53,412 bases of DNA from Clostridia bacterium (lineage in GTDB: Bacteria; Bacillota; Clostridia; Saccharofermentanales; Saccharofermentanaceae), in the NCBI GenBank assembly GCA_016281535.1, contig JAEEIT010000067.1, positions 1 to 53,412 on the forward strand. Direction: 5' to 3'. The position numbers were made by a program, and so were the translations under genes. Below, piece by piece: positions 8,402 through 18,766 of this stretch; within the stretch, counting starts at the first letter, position 1; each line of letters begins with the position of its first letter. The notes under the pieces were generated by a model. That model ran no database searches and was not told the DNA's origin. It worked only from the letters and a program-made list of their open reading frames with translations.

Positions 8402-9448
8402 ATGAGTCATATGAATACTCCAAGACCATCGATGGGGGCCCCGAAGAGAACCATGACGGCGCAGCTTCGGGCTCTGGCGAATACGACGGCCGTGATGGCG
8501 GCGATCTTTATGGTGCTGCTGGTCGCTTTCGTATGGATGGTGACAGCCATTAACAGTAAATCCTCTTCGAAGGATTCCGATTCGACGGAGACGACCGTTT
8601 CTACTTCCGCTTCTTCCGAAGGTGCGGGTGTAGTTACGGATCAGACTGCGGATACGACTCCGGAAGCGACGACCACGCCTGAAGTGTCGGAAGTGGCTCA
8701 TGCGAGCTATCCGGAGGGAACGAAGCTGATCGCTCTGACCTTCGACGATGGTCCGGATGCGACGCTGACGCCTCAGGTGCTGGATGCCCTGGAGAGAAAC
8801 GGTGTCGTGGCGACGTTCTTCATGATCGGCCAGAATGTGTCCGGAGCGGATGCGTCGCTTCTGCAGCGCATGCTGGATCTGGGCTGCGAGCTGGGAAACC
8901 ATACCTGGAGCCATCAGATCCTGACGAAGGTCTCGGAAGATGAGGCATATGAGCAGCTGGCCAAGTGCGATCAGGCGATCGAAGAGAAGGTCGGGCAGAA
9001 GGCGACCGTGATCCGTCCGCCGACGGGTGCCGGACTGAAGCAGGAAGGTCTCTTCCGTTATTCTGTGGATAGCCGCGAATATGTTGTGAACTGGAACGAT
9101 TCCAGCTGCCCGTCAGACTGGCAGGCGCCGGCTCTCGGAGATGCCGATTATACCGCCCAGTATGTTATCGATCATGCCATCGATGGAGATATGGTCCTTC
9201 TGCATGATTCCCATAAGTCGACGGTCGATTCTCTGGATAAGATGATCGCGGGTCTGAAGGAGAAGGGATACGTATTCGTAACGGTAAGCCAGCTTCTCGA
9301 GGCTCGTGTCGGAAACCTGACGATTGAAGAGGCAGGTGCCAAGGGCTGGGATACCAGCAAGCTTGTGGAAGCGTATCCGGGTGGACCGATCTACGGTATC
9401 CGTTACGCATATTCTTCCGAGAAGATGATCTTCGAGAAGAAGGGCTGA
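8402..9448 (+). CDS. Membrane-anchored polysaccharide deacetylase (NodB domain)
   Basis: 348 residues. A short cytoplasmic N-terminus and one membrane helix (about 29-50) are followed by a Ser/Thr-rich linker and an extracellular NodB carbohydrate esterase 4 domain. Motifs: TFDDGPD (catalytic base and metal Asp), NHTWSH (metal histidines), RPPTGA and LLHDSH. Such enzymes remove N-acetyl groups from peptidoglycan or other surface glycans. I prefer the ATG at 8402 over the one at 8378 because the AGGAGG (8384-8389) lies within the extra codons; the 12-base spacing is long. Confidence 0.92.
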   Translation: MSHMNTPRPSMGAPKRTMTAQLRALANTTAVMAAIFMVLLVAFVWMVTAINSKSSSKDSDSTETTVSTSASSEGAGVVTDQTADTTPEATTTPEVSEVAHASYPEGTKLIALTFDDGPDATLTPQVLDALERNGVVATFFMIGQNVSGADASLLQRMLDLGCELGNHTWSHQILTKVSEDEAYEQLAKCDQAIEEKVGQKATVIRPPTGAGLKQEGLFRYSVDSREYVVNWNDSSCPSDWQAPALGDADYTAQYVIDHAIDGDMVLLHDSHKSTVDSLDKMIAGLKEKGYVFVTVSQLLEARVGNLTIEEAGAKGWDTSKLVEAYPGGPIYGIRYAYSSEKMIFEKKG

Positions 9449-9473
9449 GCCTTAGGCTGAAAGAATAAACAGA

Positions 9474-11429
9474 TCATTCATTCTCGAGTTCCATGTATTC
9501 TGCGTACATGGACTCGAGTTTTTCTGTATTCTGGGCGTATTTCTCGTATTCTTCCGGAGAAGTGTCTTTGCCGAAGGAGGATTCAAGCTGCTTCTGCTCT
9601 TCTTCGAGTTCGGCGATGGCCTTCTCGAGATAGCGGATGCGCTCTTTTCTCTTGGCGATGTCTCTTCGTTCTTTCGCCCGGTTGACGGAGGGGGAGCGGG
9701 GAGAGCGGTTGCTGCTGCCTTCGGATGAGGGTGCTTCGGCCTCGGCTTCGCGTCGCTCCTTATCGGCCTTTCTCTTCGAGGAGAGGAAGGCGGCACGCTT
9801 CTCGTCCTCGGTCTCGAGGAATTCGTGATACTTCTTCCTGTAGTAGGCGTAAGTGTCCAGAAGATCGACGTTTCTTCCAAAGAAGCCGAGGATCTTGCTC
9901 TGGCACTTCTCGATGAAATAGCGGTCGTGGCTGACGGCCAGGATCGCACCGTTATATTCGGAGAGCGCATCCTCGAGGACTTCACGGGATTCGATGTCCA
10001 GATGGTTGGTGGGCTCGTCGAGGAACAGGATCTCCGGTTTCTCCTCAAGGAGACAGCAAAGATACAGCCGTGATCTTTCTCCGCCGGAAAGGACCGAGAT
10101 GGTCTTATAGACATCGATATCCCGGAATCCGAAGCGGGCGAGGAGATTTCTGGAGGCGGTCTCGGAGAGTTCGGAACGTTCCATCAGTTCATCGAGAACG
10201 GTTCTTGTCTCATCTTCGAAGGGGACGAACTGCCCCATATAGCCGATCCGTGAGGAGCCGGACACCAGAACGTCTCCGTCAAATTCCGGGACGCGTCCCA
10301 GAAGAAGGGAGAGCATGGTAGTCTTACCGCATCCGTTCGGACCGACGAGGAATACTTTATCGCAGGCCTTGATCTCGAAGGAAACATCCTCGAAGAGAAC
10401 TTTCCCGTCGGGGAAAGTCTTGCCGAGGTTCCTGGCCTGAAGAAGGATCTTATTCGGATCGCCGGATCGTTCTTCCGGCATGAGACGGAAACTCATCTGC
10501 ATGGGACCGCCGGAGAGTTTGCTTCTTTCCGCGGCAAGGCGGTCGGAAAGCTTCTCCACGACTTTCTCGCGGGCGTGGTATCCGGAAATGTTCCGGTGAG
10601 AGAGCATGGTCTGGGTCACGCCTTCCTGACGGACGAGTTCTTTCTCCAGGGACTGGACAAGACGGCGCTGGTCTTCCAGGAAGTGACGTTTCTGCTCTTT
10701 ATAGTCATCGTAATTTCCGCGGTAGGCGGTGATGGTGGAGTTCTGAAGCTCCAGGACTTTCGTCACGGTGCGGTTAATGAAATAACGGTCGTGTGAGATC
10801 AGAAGGACCGCGCCGCCGTAAGAACGGATAAAGCCTTCCAGCCATTCCAGTGCGTCCGTATCGAGATGGTTCGTCGGTTCGTCCAGAAGAAGGATGTCCG
10901 GTCTGGACACGATGAGACGGGCCAGGCAGATGCGCATCTTCTCGCCTCCGGAGAAACTGCTGACATCCCGTGTCCAGTCAATATCGGAGAGCCCGAGACC
11001 GGCGAGAGCGGCCTTCATGCGGGGTTCGTAGTCATATCCGCCGAGGGCTTCGAAGCGGGAGGTGAGCTGTTCGTATGTACGCAGGATCGATTGGGATTCG
11101 GCATCGTTGGCATTGGCAAGACGGTATTCCGCTTCGCGCATCTTATCTTCGATCTCCTGAAGTTCCTCACTGACGAGAAGATTCCCGCCCAGTTCGAGTT
11201 CTTCCATGTTCTGGGTAAGGTATCCGGCAATGGCCGTGCCGTGGTGCAGAATCTCACCTTCGTCGGGCTGAACTCTCCCCTGGATCATCTTAAAGAGGGT
11301 AGACTTGCCCGTGCCGTTACTTCCGATAAGGGCGATCTTATCTCCTCGATCGATGGAAAAAGAGACGTGATCAAGTAACAGCCTGGAATGGTAAGTCTTC
11401 GAAACTTTGTTTACCGATATCAGAGGCAT
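9474..11429 (-). CDS. ABC-F family ATPase
   Basis: 651 residues with two ATP-binding cassettes and no membrane segments, as in ABC-F translation factors (Uup/YdiF/EttA group). First cassette: GSNGTGKST, SGGEKMR, LLLDEPTNHLD. Second: GPNGCGKTT, LSGGERSR, LFLDEPTNHLD. A helical linker (about 235-300) joins the cassettes, and the C-terminal 130 residues are charged and helical, as in Uup/YdiF-type members. These proteins act at the ribosomal E site; some confer antibiotic resistance, but nothing here shows that. Its 3' end contains a terminator for the opposing gene. Confidence 0.95.
   Translation of the reverse strand: MPLISVNKVSKTYHSRLLLDHVSFSIDRGDKIALIGSNGTGKSTLFKMIQGRVQPDEGEILHHGTAIAGYLTQNMEELELGGNLLVSEELQEIEDKMREAEYRLANANDAESQSILRTYEQLTSRFEALGGYDYEPRMKAALAGLGLSDIDWTRDVSSFSGGEKMRICLARLIVSRPDILLLDEPTNHLDTDALEWLEGFIRSYGGAVLLISHDRYFINRTVTKVLELQNSTITAYRGNYDDYKEQKRHFLEDQRRLVQSLEKELVRQEGVTQTMLSHRNISGYHAREKVVEKLSDRLAAERSKLSGGPMQMSFRLMPEERSGDPNKILLQARNLGKTFPDGKVLFEDVSFEIKACDKVFLVGPNGCGKTTMLSLLLGRVPEFDGDVLVSGSSRIGYMGQFVPFEDETRTVLDELMERSELSETASRNLLARFGFRDIDVYKTISVLSGGERSRLYLCCLLEEKPEILFLDEPTNHLDIESREVLEDALSEYNGAILAVSHDRYFIEKCQSKILGFFGRNVDLLDTYAYYRKKYHEFLETEDEKRAAFLSSKRKADKERREAEAEAPSSEGSSNRSPRSPSVNRAKERRDIAKRKERIRYLEKAIAELEEEQKQLESSFGKDTSPEEYEKYAQNTEKLESMYAEYMELENE
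9483..9523 (+). terminator. Intrinsic terminator for the deacetylase, inside the ABC-F coding sequence
   Basis: Left arm 9483-9497 and right arm 9505-9518 form a 14-bp stem with one bulged base (CTCGAG at both ends), a 7-base loop, then TTTTT on the plus strand. It lies 35 bases past the deacetylase stop but within the last codons of the minus-strand ABC-F gene. Confidence 0.85.
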
Positions 11430-11459
11430 GGGAAAGATCTCTTCCTGTATGGATCGGAA

Positions 11460-11822
11460 TCAGATCTTAAACGGACTTGTGATGATCTCGTGACCGCAGT
11501 AGATGCAGCGGTCGGCAAGCTTTCCGTTATTCTGGAGCGGAACGTGGCAGTTCGGGCAGAGCTGGGCTTCCGGTTTCTCACCTTCCTCCAGCGCCTTCTT
11601 CTTCTGCTTCTTCGCGTTATCGATCTCGGTGATGGCCTTGACCAGATCTTCGTCCGTCAGACCTTTCTCCTGAAGAAGTTTCCACATGGCCTGTGTGATC
11701 AGATCAAGTCTTTCGATCTCGCCTTTAAGCTGGGCGATCTCTTCACTGTATTCGTGAACTTTCGTGCTGGTATTCGGTGCGTAGGCACCATTATTGTTCG
11801 GTAATAAGTTAAATCTGCTCAT
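11460..11822 (-). CDS. Small zinc-ribbon coiled-coil protein
   Basis: 120 residues; no named family recognised. A charged helical segment (about 25-85) is followed by a CPNC...CIYC zinc ribbon (about 90-110). The ATG at 11822-11820 is preferred over 11858 because GGAG is just upstream and the predicted transcript would start near 11852. It lies 30 bases before the ABC-F gene on the same strand, so the two are probably co-transcribed. A nucleic-acid or ribosome-linked role is possible from the zinc ribbon and the neighbour, but is only inferred. Confidence 0.85.
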   Translation of the reverse strand: MSRFNLLPNNNGAYAPNTSTKVHEYSEEIAQLKGEIERLDLITQAMWKLLQEKGLTDEDLVKAITEIDNAKKQKKKALEEGEKPEAQLCPNCHVPLQNNGKLADRCIYCGHEIITSPFKI

Positions 11823-11858
11823 CGATCGACACTCCTTCATAGAGAGTAATGTAGACAC

Positions 11859-11864
11859 ATTATA
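11859..11864 (-). promoter_or_regulatory. -10 element for zinc-ribbon/ABC-F operon
   Basis: A perfect TATAAT on the minus strand (complement of 11859-11864), preceded by an AT-rich stretch without a convincing -35. It predicts a leader of about 30 bases for the 11822 start. Confidence 0.5.
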
Positions 11865-11931
11865 TCACATATATAAAGAAGTTAAGAATTCTAAACATTC
11901 CTTACGGATTCTTTATTGCGTGATTTAGTTT

Positions 11932-11960
11932 TTGCAAGTAACATGGAAATAGATGATAAC
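11932..11960 (+). promoter_or_regulatory. Possible promoter of leuCDB
   Basis: TTGCAA (11932-11937), 17 bases, GATAAC (11955-11960), giving a short leader with GGGAAGGTGG before the leuC ATG. The match is only moderate. I see no T-box or leucine-rich leader peptide. Confidence 0.4.
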
Positions 11961-11987
11961 AAGATATCGGGAAGGTGGCGATCGGTT

Positions 11988-13268
11988 ATGGGTATGACAA
12001 TGACGCAGAAGATCCTCGCGAAACATGCGGGGAAGAAGGAATGCGCCCCCGGAGATCTGATCGAGGCGTCTCTGGATGTTCTTCTGGGAAACGACATCAC
12101 GACACCTCCTGCCATCGATATCTTCGAGAGAAGTGCTTTTGGCGAAGTATTTGATAAAGAGAAGATCGTGCTGGTACCGGATCATTTCGCTCCGAATAAG
12201 GATATCAAGTCGGCACAGCAGTGCCAGAAGATGCGGGAATTCGCGAAGAAACAGAAGATTACCCACTACTATGAACAAGGTCAGGAAGGAATGGGCGTCG
12301 AGCACGTTATCCTTCCGGAGAACGGACTGGTCAAACCGGGCGACTGCATCATCGGCGCCGATTCGCATACGTGTACGTATGGTGCGCTGGGTGCGTTCTC
12401 GACCGGTGTGGGTTCAACGGATCTGGCGTGCGCGATGGCAAGCGGGTCGACGTGGTTCCGTGTGCCGGATGCGATCTCTGTCGTGCTTCATGGGGAAGCC
12501 GGACCGTATGTGACCGGTAAAGATGTGATCCTCTATCTGATCGGGAAAATCGGCGTGGACGGTGCGCTCTACCGTTCGCTGGAATTCTCGGGTGAGGGAG
12601 TCGCGAAGCTGTCGATGGCGGACAGGCTGACGATCTGCAATATGGCCATCGAGTGTGGTGCGAAGAACGGGATCTTCCCGGTGGATGCGATCACGATCGA
12701 ATATCTGAATGAACGGGTGCCGGGCGGCTACCAGGCGGCGCCGGAATGGATTCTTCCGGATGAGGATGCCGTGTATGAGAAGACGATCGAGATCGATCTG
12801 TCTTCGGTCCGGCCGATGGTGGCGTTCCCGCATCTGCCTTCGAATACGCATGAGGTGGGGACGTTCGGAAAGATACAGGTCGATCAAGTGGTGATCGGAT
12901 CATGTACGAACGGGCGTATTGAAGATATGCGCCGGGCGGCAGCGGTCCTGAAAGGTAGAAAAGTGGCGGAGGGGATGCGTGCGATCGTGCTTCCCGGTTC
13001 GCAGCGTGTCTATAAGCAGGCACTGAAGGAAGGACTTCTGGAAGTGTTCGTGGATGCCGGTTGCGTGGTGTCGGCGCCGACGTGTGGTCCGTGTCTTGGC
13101 GGGCACATGGGGGTGCTGGCGAAGGGTGAGAAGTGTGTCTCGACGACGAACCGGAATTTCGTCGGAAGAATGGGGCATAAGGAGTCCGAGGTGTACCTGG
13201 CCGGTGTGGAAGTGGCTGCGGCGACGGCGGTGCTCGGGTATATAGGCAGTCCGGAAGAACTTAACTGA
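11988..13268 (+). CDS. leuC: 3-isopropylmalate dehydratase large subunit
   Basis: 426 residues from the ATG at 11988, chosen because GAAGGTGG lies just upstream and the length matches the short (archaeal/clostridial type) LeuC family; frame upstream to 11916 is open but lacks a ribosome-binding site. With LeuD it isomerises 2-isopropylmalate to 3-isopropylmalate. The [4Fe-4S] ligands are visible in GSCTNG and APTCGPC (CxxC), with [10 protein letters not shown] earlier. First gene of leuCDB. Confidence 0.97.
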   Translation: MGMTMTQKILAKHAGKKECAPGDLIEASLDVLLGNDITTPPAIDIFERSAFGEVFDKEKIVLVPDHFAPNKDIKSAQQCQKMREFAKKQKITHYYEQGQEGMGVEHVILPENGLVKPGDCIIGADSHTCTYGALGAFSTGVGSTDLACAMASGSTWFRVPDAISVVLHGEAGPYVTGKDVILYLIGKIGVDGALYRSLEFSGEGVAKLSMADRLTICNMAIECGAKNGIFPVDAITIEYLNERVPGGYQAAPEWILPDEDAVYEKTIEIDLSSVRPMVAFPHLPSNTHEVGTFGKIQVDQVVIGSCTNGRIEDMRRAAAVLKGRKVAEGMRAIVLPGSQRVYKQALKEGLLEVFVDAGCVVSAPTCGPCLGGHMGVLAKGEKCVSTTNRNFVGRMGHKESEVYLAGVEVAAATAVLGYIGSPEELN

Positions 13269-13285
13269 AGAAAGAAGGCGGAAGT

Positions 13286-13777
13286 ATGCATTTTAAAGGA
13301 AAGGTCATTAAGTACGGAGCCAATGTGGATACGGATGTGATCATCCCGGCCCGTTATCTGAATACTTCGGATGTTTCGGAACTTGCGTCTCATTGTATGG
13401 AGGATCTGGATCCGGATTTTAAGGAGAAGGTCCGGCCCGGGGATATCATCGTGGCAGGGAGTAATTTCGGCTGCGGTTCTTCCCGTGAGCATGCACCGGT
13501 TGCGATCAAGGGCAGCGGGATCTCCTGTGTGATCGCGCCGTCTTTCGCCAGGATCTTCTATAGGAACAGTATCAATACCGGGCTTGCGATCCTGGAATGT
13601 GCCGAGGCGGCAGAGGAGATAAAGGACGGAGATTTTATCGAGATCGATACAGAAGAAGGGAAGATTTCGGATATTACATCCGGCAAAACATATAAGGCCA
13701 GTGCTTTTCCAGAGTTTATAAGCGAGATCATCGGAGCCGATGGTCTGGTCGGTTATACGAAAGCAAAACTGAAATGA
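13286..13777 (+). CDS. leuD: 3-isopropylmalate dehydratase small subunit
   Basis: 163 residues, the swivelling domain subunit that closes over the LeuC iron-sulfur site. The substrate-specificity loop and [14 protein letters not shown] signature (about 57-70) are present, as is the [13 protein letters not shown] start typical of the family. It follows leuC by 17 bases and precedes leuB by 11. Confidence 0.97.
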   Translation: MHFKGKVIKYGANVDTDVIIPARYLNTSDVSELASHCMEDLDPDFKEKVRPGDIIVAGSNFGCGSSREHAPVAIKGSGISCVIAPSFARIFYRNSINTGLAILECAEAAEEIKDGDFIEIDTEEGKISDITSGKTYKASAFPEFISEIIGADGLVGYTKAKLK

Positions 13778-13788
13778 GGTGAAGGAGC

Positions 13789-14901
13789 ATGACGAAGTAT
13801 AAGATCACAGTGATCCCTGGCGACGGGATCGGACCGGAAGTGACGGAAAGTGCCTGTGAGGTCCTGAAGGCGGTGGGAAGAAAGAGCGGGCACTCCTTCG
13901 CCTATACGGAGGTGGCCGCCGGTGGTGCGGCGATCGACAGCTGCGGGATGCCGCTTCCGAAGGAGACCCTGAGGCTGGCGAAAGAGAGTGATGCGGTGCT
14001 TCTGGGTGCCGTGGGCGGACCGAAGTGGGATAATCTTCCGGGAGATGCCCGTCCGGAGGCGGCACTTCTCGGTCTTCGGAAAGGACTGGGACTGTTCGCG
14101 AATCTTAGGCTGGCAGTGCTTTTTCCAGAGCTTCGGGATGCCAGTCCGCTTCGGCCGGATCTGGTGAAAGACGGTGTCGATATCCTGATCGTCCGGGAAC
14201 TGACCGGTGGTATTTATTTCGGTAAAAGAGGCAGAGAGAAGAAGGTGGAGAAGCTTGAGGATGGTACGCCGAAGGGGGTGGAGGCCTTCGATGTGGAGTG
14301 CTATTGTGAGGCGGAGATCGAGCGGATCCTTCGGGTCGGATATAATTCGGCGATGCAGAGGAATAAGCATCTGACGGTAGTGGATAAGGCGAATATCCTG
14401 GAGACTTCGCGGCTTTGGAGATCGGTGACCGAGAAGATCAGTAAGGAGTACCCCGAGGTCGAAACAGACTTCATGTATGTGGATAATGCTTCGATGCAGC
14501 TGGTGCGCTGTCCGAAACAGTTCGACGTGATCGTCACAAGCAATATGTTCGGCGATATTCTTTCGGATGAGGCCGGCATGATCACCGGATCGATCGGCAT
14601 GCTGCCGTCGGCGTCGCTGGGTGTGCCAGGAACTCCGGGTATGTACGAGCCGGTGCATGGTTCGGCGCCGGATATCGCGGGGAAGGGGATCGCGAATCCT
14701 CTGGCTACGATCCTCTCTGCGGCCATGATGCTCCGCTATTCACTCGGTCTTCCGCGTGAGGGCGCGAAGGTCGAACAGGCGGTAAGTGAAGTGCTGGCGA
14801 AGGGATTCCGCACGGCGGATATTGTCGAGAATAGGGGCGACAGCTTCCTCGGAACGAAGGAGATCACGGAGAAAGTAATCGACGAATACGAGAAACTTTA
14901 A
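13789..14901 (+). CDS. leuB: 3-isopropylmalate dehydrogenase
   Basis: 370 residues. It oxidatively decarboxylates 3-isopropylmalate with NAD. Signatures: [10 protein letters not shown] at the N-terminus, [10 protein letters not shown], and the metal/NAD-binding [29 protein letters not shown] precedes the ATG. leuA is not in this window, so the branch enzyme is encoded elsewhere. No clear terminator follows. Confidence 0.97.
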   Translation: MTKYKITVIPGDGIGPEVTESACEVLKAVGRKSGHSFAYTEVAAGGAAIDSCGMPLPKETLRLAKESDAVLLGAVGGPKWDNLPGDARPEAALLGLRKGLGLFANLRLAVLFPELRDASPLRPDLVKDGVDILIVRELTGGIYFGKRGREKKVEKLEDGTPKGVEAFDVECYCEAEIERILRVGYNSAMQRNKHLTVVDKANILETSRLWRSVTEKISKEYPEVETDFMYVDNASMQLVRCPKQFDVIVTSNMFGDILSDEAGMITGSIGMLPSASLGVPGTPGMYEPVHGSAPDIAGKGIANPLATILSAAMMLRYSLGLPREGAKVEQAVSEVLAKGFRTADIVENRGDSFLGTKEITEKVIDEYEKL

Positions 14902-14977
14902 GATTGGTTGTTAACGGAATAGCCATTTTTCAAGGGTATACTGTTATTGTATATAACCTTACGAGGAGATATCCGAT

Positions 14978-16522
14978 ATGAGTAAAAAGACATTACTGGC
15001 GGTCATCGATCTGGGATCGCTGTCTCTGCGGCTCAAGATCTTCGAGCTGGGAGATAAGTGTGCGCCGAAAGAGATCGAATCAGTCCGCAAATATCTGTCA
15101 CTGGCTTCCCGGGCGTATAGTGAAGGCGTGATCCCTTCCGATCTGGCGGCTGAGATCATCGAAGTGCTTACCGGGTTTGCCGGCAAGATCCGTGAATACA
15201 AGATCAAAGAAGTCATATGCGTGGCGACGAGTGCCTTTCGCGAGGCAAGTAACCGGGCAATGGTCATCGAGCAGATCCGTGTGCAGACGGGAATCACAGT
15301 CACTGTTCTCGATAATGCGCAGGAGAGGTACTTCCATAATCTGGCGGTAAAGGAGAGCCAGCCGGATTTCGCGAAGCTTGTTTCGGAAGGTACGATGGTA
15401 CTCGATATCGGTGCGGGCAGCATGCAGGCGACGCTCTATGATAAGTCCGATCTCGTGTTCAGCCAGAATACGCGTCTGGGTTCCCTTCGTGTCAGCGAGC
15501 TGCTTTCGGATCTGGTCAAGCAGACCACACATTACACGGAAGTGCTGGAGGAGTATATCTCGCAGGATCTGGCAGAGTATCACGCGATCGAGCCGAAGAA
15601 TATCAAGTATAAGAATCTGATCGTATTCGGTTCGGATATGGGATTTATTAAGGCGCTGGCAGGTCAGTCTCCGAGAGAATACTGCTATCTGCCGATCGGA
15701 AAATTCGATGAGGTCCTTTCGCAGCTGCTGCATACCTCTTCGGAAAACCTGGCGAGAAAACTGGATATCCGTCCGCAGACGGCGCCGCTGCTTCTTCCGA
15801 CAGCGCTCATGATCAAGAAGATGCTGGACTATACGGGGATCGACGGCGTGCATATGCCGGATGCCTCTCTTACCGAGGGTGTCATGTACGATTATGCGTG
15901 GTCCCATAAGCACTACGACCTCGTGATCGATCCGGATCAGGATCTGATCTCGGCTGCACGTCATGTGGCGAAGCGGTATAAGTCGGAGAAGAAACATATT
16001 ACCTTCGTGGAGAATGCGGCGATGACGATCTTCGATGCCACGAAGAAGCTTCACGGCATGAACAGCCGGGACAGACTGCTGCTGCGTGTGGCGGCGCTGT
16101 GCCATGAGCTGGGTAAGTTCATCAATATCGCGAATCCGAATCCCTCGACATACAGTATTATCGACAGAACGGAGCTGATCGGTCTGTCTGAGCAGGAACG
16201 AAAGATCGTGGCCTTTGTCGGCCGGTACTATACCGATCCGAAGTTCTATCTGGACGCGCGGTATGCCGAGATCCCGACAGCTGATCAGGTCCGGATCAGT
16301 AAGCTGACGGCCATCCTTCGTATGGCGGATGCGCTGGACGGATCGCACAGGCAGAAGCTTCGCGATATATCGGTCTCCATGGGAACAGACGGGCTGGTCA
16401 TCAGCGGAGATACCATGTATGACATGACTTACGACAAGTGGTTCTTCGAGAACCATACCGATCTGTTCGAGCAGTTCTTCAGAGTGAAAGCATTCTTACG
16501 AGTCCGGAGGAGTATCAGATGA
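14978..16522 (+). CDS. Ppx/GppA-family phosphatase with HD-like domain
   Basis: 514 residues. The N-terminal actin-like ASKHA domain (VIDLGSLSLRLKIF, then VLDIGAGSMQ around residue 137) fits exopolyphosphatase/guanosine pentaphosphatase. The C-terminal HD-like helical domain reads CHELGKF where HD is usual and ends a typical RYH motif as RYY, so its metal site looks weakened. Coupled to ppk by an ATGA overlap, it probably degrades or senses polyphosphate, or hydrolyses pppGpp. GAGGAG precedes the ATG. Confidence 0.9.
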   Translation: MSKKTLLAVIDLGSLSLRLKIFELGDKCAPKEIESVRKYLSLASRAYSEGVIPSDLAAEIIEVLTGFAGKIREYKIKEVICVATSAFREASNRAMVIEQIRVQTGITVTVLDNAQERYFHNLAVKESQPDFAKLVSEGTMVLDIGAGSMQATLYDKSDLVFSQNTRLGSLRVSELLSDLVKQTTHYTEVLEEYISQDLAEYHAIEPKNIKYKNLIVFGSDMGFIKALAGQSPREYCYLPIGKFDEVLSQLLHTSSENLARKLDIRPQTAPLLLPTALMIKKMLDYTGIDGVHMPDASLTEGVMYDYAWSHKHYDLVIDPDQDLISAARHVAKRYKSEKKHITFVENAAMTIFDATKKLHGMNSRDRLLLRVAALCHELGKFINIANPNPSTYSIIDRTELIGLSEQERKIVAFVGRYYTDPKFYLDARYAEIPTADQVRISKLTAILRMADALDGSHRQKLRDISVSMGTDGLVISGDTMYDMTYDKWFFENHTDLFEQFFRVKAFLRVRRSIR

Positions 16523-18690
16523 GTACGAAGAAAGATAAGAAGGAAAAGAAACTGCAGGGCGTGTCGACCGAGGTGGCACATTCTGCTATGGATAATGCCG
16601 ATATCGAGGCAGATTCAAACCGGTATTTTAACAGGGAACTCAGCTGGCTTGAGTTCAATAACCGTATCCTCTTCGAGTCCCGGGACACGAAGAACCCGCT
16701 TCTGGAAAGATTGAAATTCCTCTCGATCACCGCATCGAATATGGATGAGTTCTATATCGTCCGTGTGGCATCCCTTCGGGATCTGATGAGTGTCAGTTAC
16801 GATGAACTGGATATTTCCGGAAGAACGGTGAAACAGCAACTGCAGGAGATCGACGAGAAGGCGAGAGCGGCGATGGCCCTGATGTACTCGACCTATACGC
16901 GTTCCCTGGTTCCGTCTCTTAAGAACCACAACATCCTGATGAGCGATTATGCGGATCTGGATGACCATGCGAAAGAAGTCTGCGATGACTATTTCCGGTC
17001 GACTCTATATCCGATCCTTACGCCGATGGCAGTGGATGCGTCCCGGCCGTTTCCTCTGATTTATAACCGTCAGCTTAATCTCTGCGTGCTGATCGACGAG
17101 ACGGAAGAGGACCGTGAGGCCAGGCTTGCCAAGCAGGAGAAAAAAGGGAAGACTTACGAGCCGCTCTATCGGTTCGCGACGCTCCAGGTACCGACCGTCG
17201 TTCCGCGTCTCTTCGAGCTTCACCTGTCGCAAGGCGTGTGCTTCGTCCCGATCGAGCAGATCATCCGGGCCAATCTTGCCTCGCTGTTCGTAGGGTCTAA
17301 GGTCTTAAGCAGCGGATTCTACCGCGTCATGCGTAATGCTGATCTTGATATTGACGAAGATGAGGCAGAAGATCTTCTCAAGGAAATCGAGGAACAGGTC
17401 AGGAAACGCCGCTTCGGTGAGATCATCCGGATGGAGGTCAATGAAGACATGGCGCCGGAGCTTCTTAGGTTCCTGACTTCTTCTCTTAAGATCTCCAAGA
17501 AAGATGTGTTCTCGGTCAGCGGACCGATCGATCTGACGTTCCTGATGAAAGTATATGGCAAGGTCTGTGATGAGTACCCGGAACTGTGCTACCATGCATT
17601 CGCACCGGCGAAACCGAAGATGTTCCCGGATGGGGTCAATATTTTCGACGCGATCCGGAGCAAGGACAGACTGGTCCACCATCCGTACGAATCCTTCGAT
17701 CCGGTGGTGGAGTTCGTCCGTCAGGCGGCGGAAGATCCGAAGGTCCTTGCAATCAAGCAGACGCTGTACCGCGTCAGCAGCAGTTCGCCGATCATTAAGT
17801 CCCTGGCGGAAGCGGCACAGAACGGCAAGCAGGTCATGGTCCTTGTTGAACTGAAGGCTCGTTTCGATGAAGAGAATAATATCAACTGGGCGAAGATGCT
17901 GGAGAAAGCAGGATGCCATGTTATCTACGGTCTTGTCGGACTGAAGACGCACAGTAAGATCACACTTGTAGTCCGTGAAGAAGAGGACGGCATCCGGAGA
18001 TATCTGCATCTGGCAACTGGAAATTACAACGATATCACTGCAAAGATCTATACGGATATCGGTCTTTTTACTGCGTCGGAAACGTTCGGCGTGGATGCTT
18101 CTGAATTCTTCAACACCTTATCCGGATTCTCCGAACCACCGGAGTGGAAGCGACTGATTCCGGCACCGACCCGAATGAAGAACTACTTCCTGGAGAAGAT
18201 CTCTCAGGAAGCCAAGAATGCCAGAAAAGGGAAGAAGACGCGTATCATCGCGAAGATGAATTCTTTAGTAGATGCGTCGATCATCGATGCCCTTTATGAC
18301 GCATCCTGTGCAGGAGTCAAGATCGATCTGATCGTACGTGGCATCTGCTGCTTAAGACCAGGTGTGCCGGGACTGTCGGAGAATATCACGGTCCGCTCCA
18401 TTACCGGCCGGTTCCTTGAGCACTCTCGTATCTATTATTTCTATAATGAAGGTCAGGAAGATATCTATCTTTCCTCTGCTGACTGGATGCCGAGAAACCT
18501 GATCCGCAGAGTCGAGCTTCTGTTCCCGGTAGAGGATCCGGACTGCAAGAAACGCGTGATGGAAGTACTCGAAGTGGAACTTGAGGATACAGTAAGAAGT
18601 CATTTCCTTGATCAATCAGGCAGTTATCACAAATTAGACCTCCGCGGCAAGAAGAAAATCGATAGCCAGGAAGAACTCCAAATAGGGTGA
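16519..18690 (+). CDS. ppk: Polyphosphate kinase 1
   Basis: 723 residues from the ATG at 16519, which overlaps the Ppx stop by 4 bases and has CGGAGGAG upstream; the frame is open further up but within ppx. PPK1 reversibly polymerises the gamma-phosphate of ATP into polyphosphate. The N-terminal RELSWLEFNNRIL and NMDEFY motifs are present. The two catalytic histidines are His478 (in LKTHSKI) and His635 (in LEHSRIYYF), with SSADWMPRNL after the second. A kinase plus phosphatase pair suggests controlled polyphosphate turnover. Confidence 0.97.
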   Translation: MSTKKDKKEKKLQGVSTEVAHSAMDNADIEADSNRYFNRELSWLEFNNRILFESRDTKNPLLERLKFLSITASNMDEFYIVRVASLRDLMSVSYDELDISGRTVKQQLQEIDEKARAAMALMYSTYTRSLVPSLKNHNILMSDYADLDDHAKEVCDDYFRSTLYPILTPMAVDASRPFPLIYNRQLNLCVLIDETEEDREARLAKQEKKGKTYEPLYRFATLQVPTVVPRLFELHLSQGVCFVPIEQIIRANLASLFVGSKVLSSGFYRVMRNADLDIDEDEAEDLLKEIEEQVRKRRFGEIIRMEVNEDMAPELLRFLTSSLKISKKDVFSVSGPIDLTFLMKVYGKVCDEYPELCYHAFAPAKPKMFPDGVNIFDAIRSKDRLVHHPYESFDPVVEFVRQAAEDPKVLAIKQTLYRVSSSSPIIKSLAEAAQNGKQVMVLVELKARFDEENNINWAKMLEKAGCHVIYGLVGLKTHSKITLVVREEEDGIRRYLHLATGNYNDITAKIYTDIGLFTASETFGVDASEFFNTLSGFSEPPEWKRLIPAPTRMKNYFLEKISQEAKNARKGKKTRIIAKMNSLVDASIIDALYDASCAGVKIDLIVRGICCLRPGVPGLSENITVRSITGRFLEHSRIYYFYNEGQEDIYLSSADWMPRNLIRRVELLFPVEDPDCKKRVMEVLEVELEDTVRSHFLDQSGSYHKLDLRGKKKIDSQEELQIG

Positions 18691-18766
18691 ATCGTTTCGA
18701 ATATCAAGTTCTTTTGATTAAGTGTAGTGTGAAATACACAAAAAAAGAAGAAAATAGTCAAATTCT

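Noticed and set aside
11916..11987. Longer LeuC start at 11916
   Set aside because: The extra 24 codons overlap the probable promoter and do not resemble LeuC; the ATG at 11988 has a GGAAGGTGG upstream.
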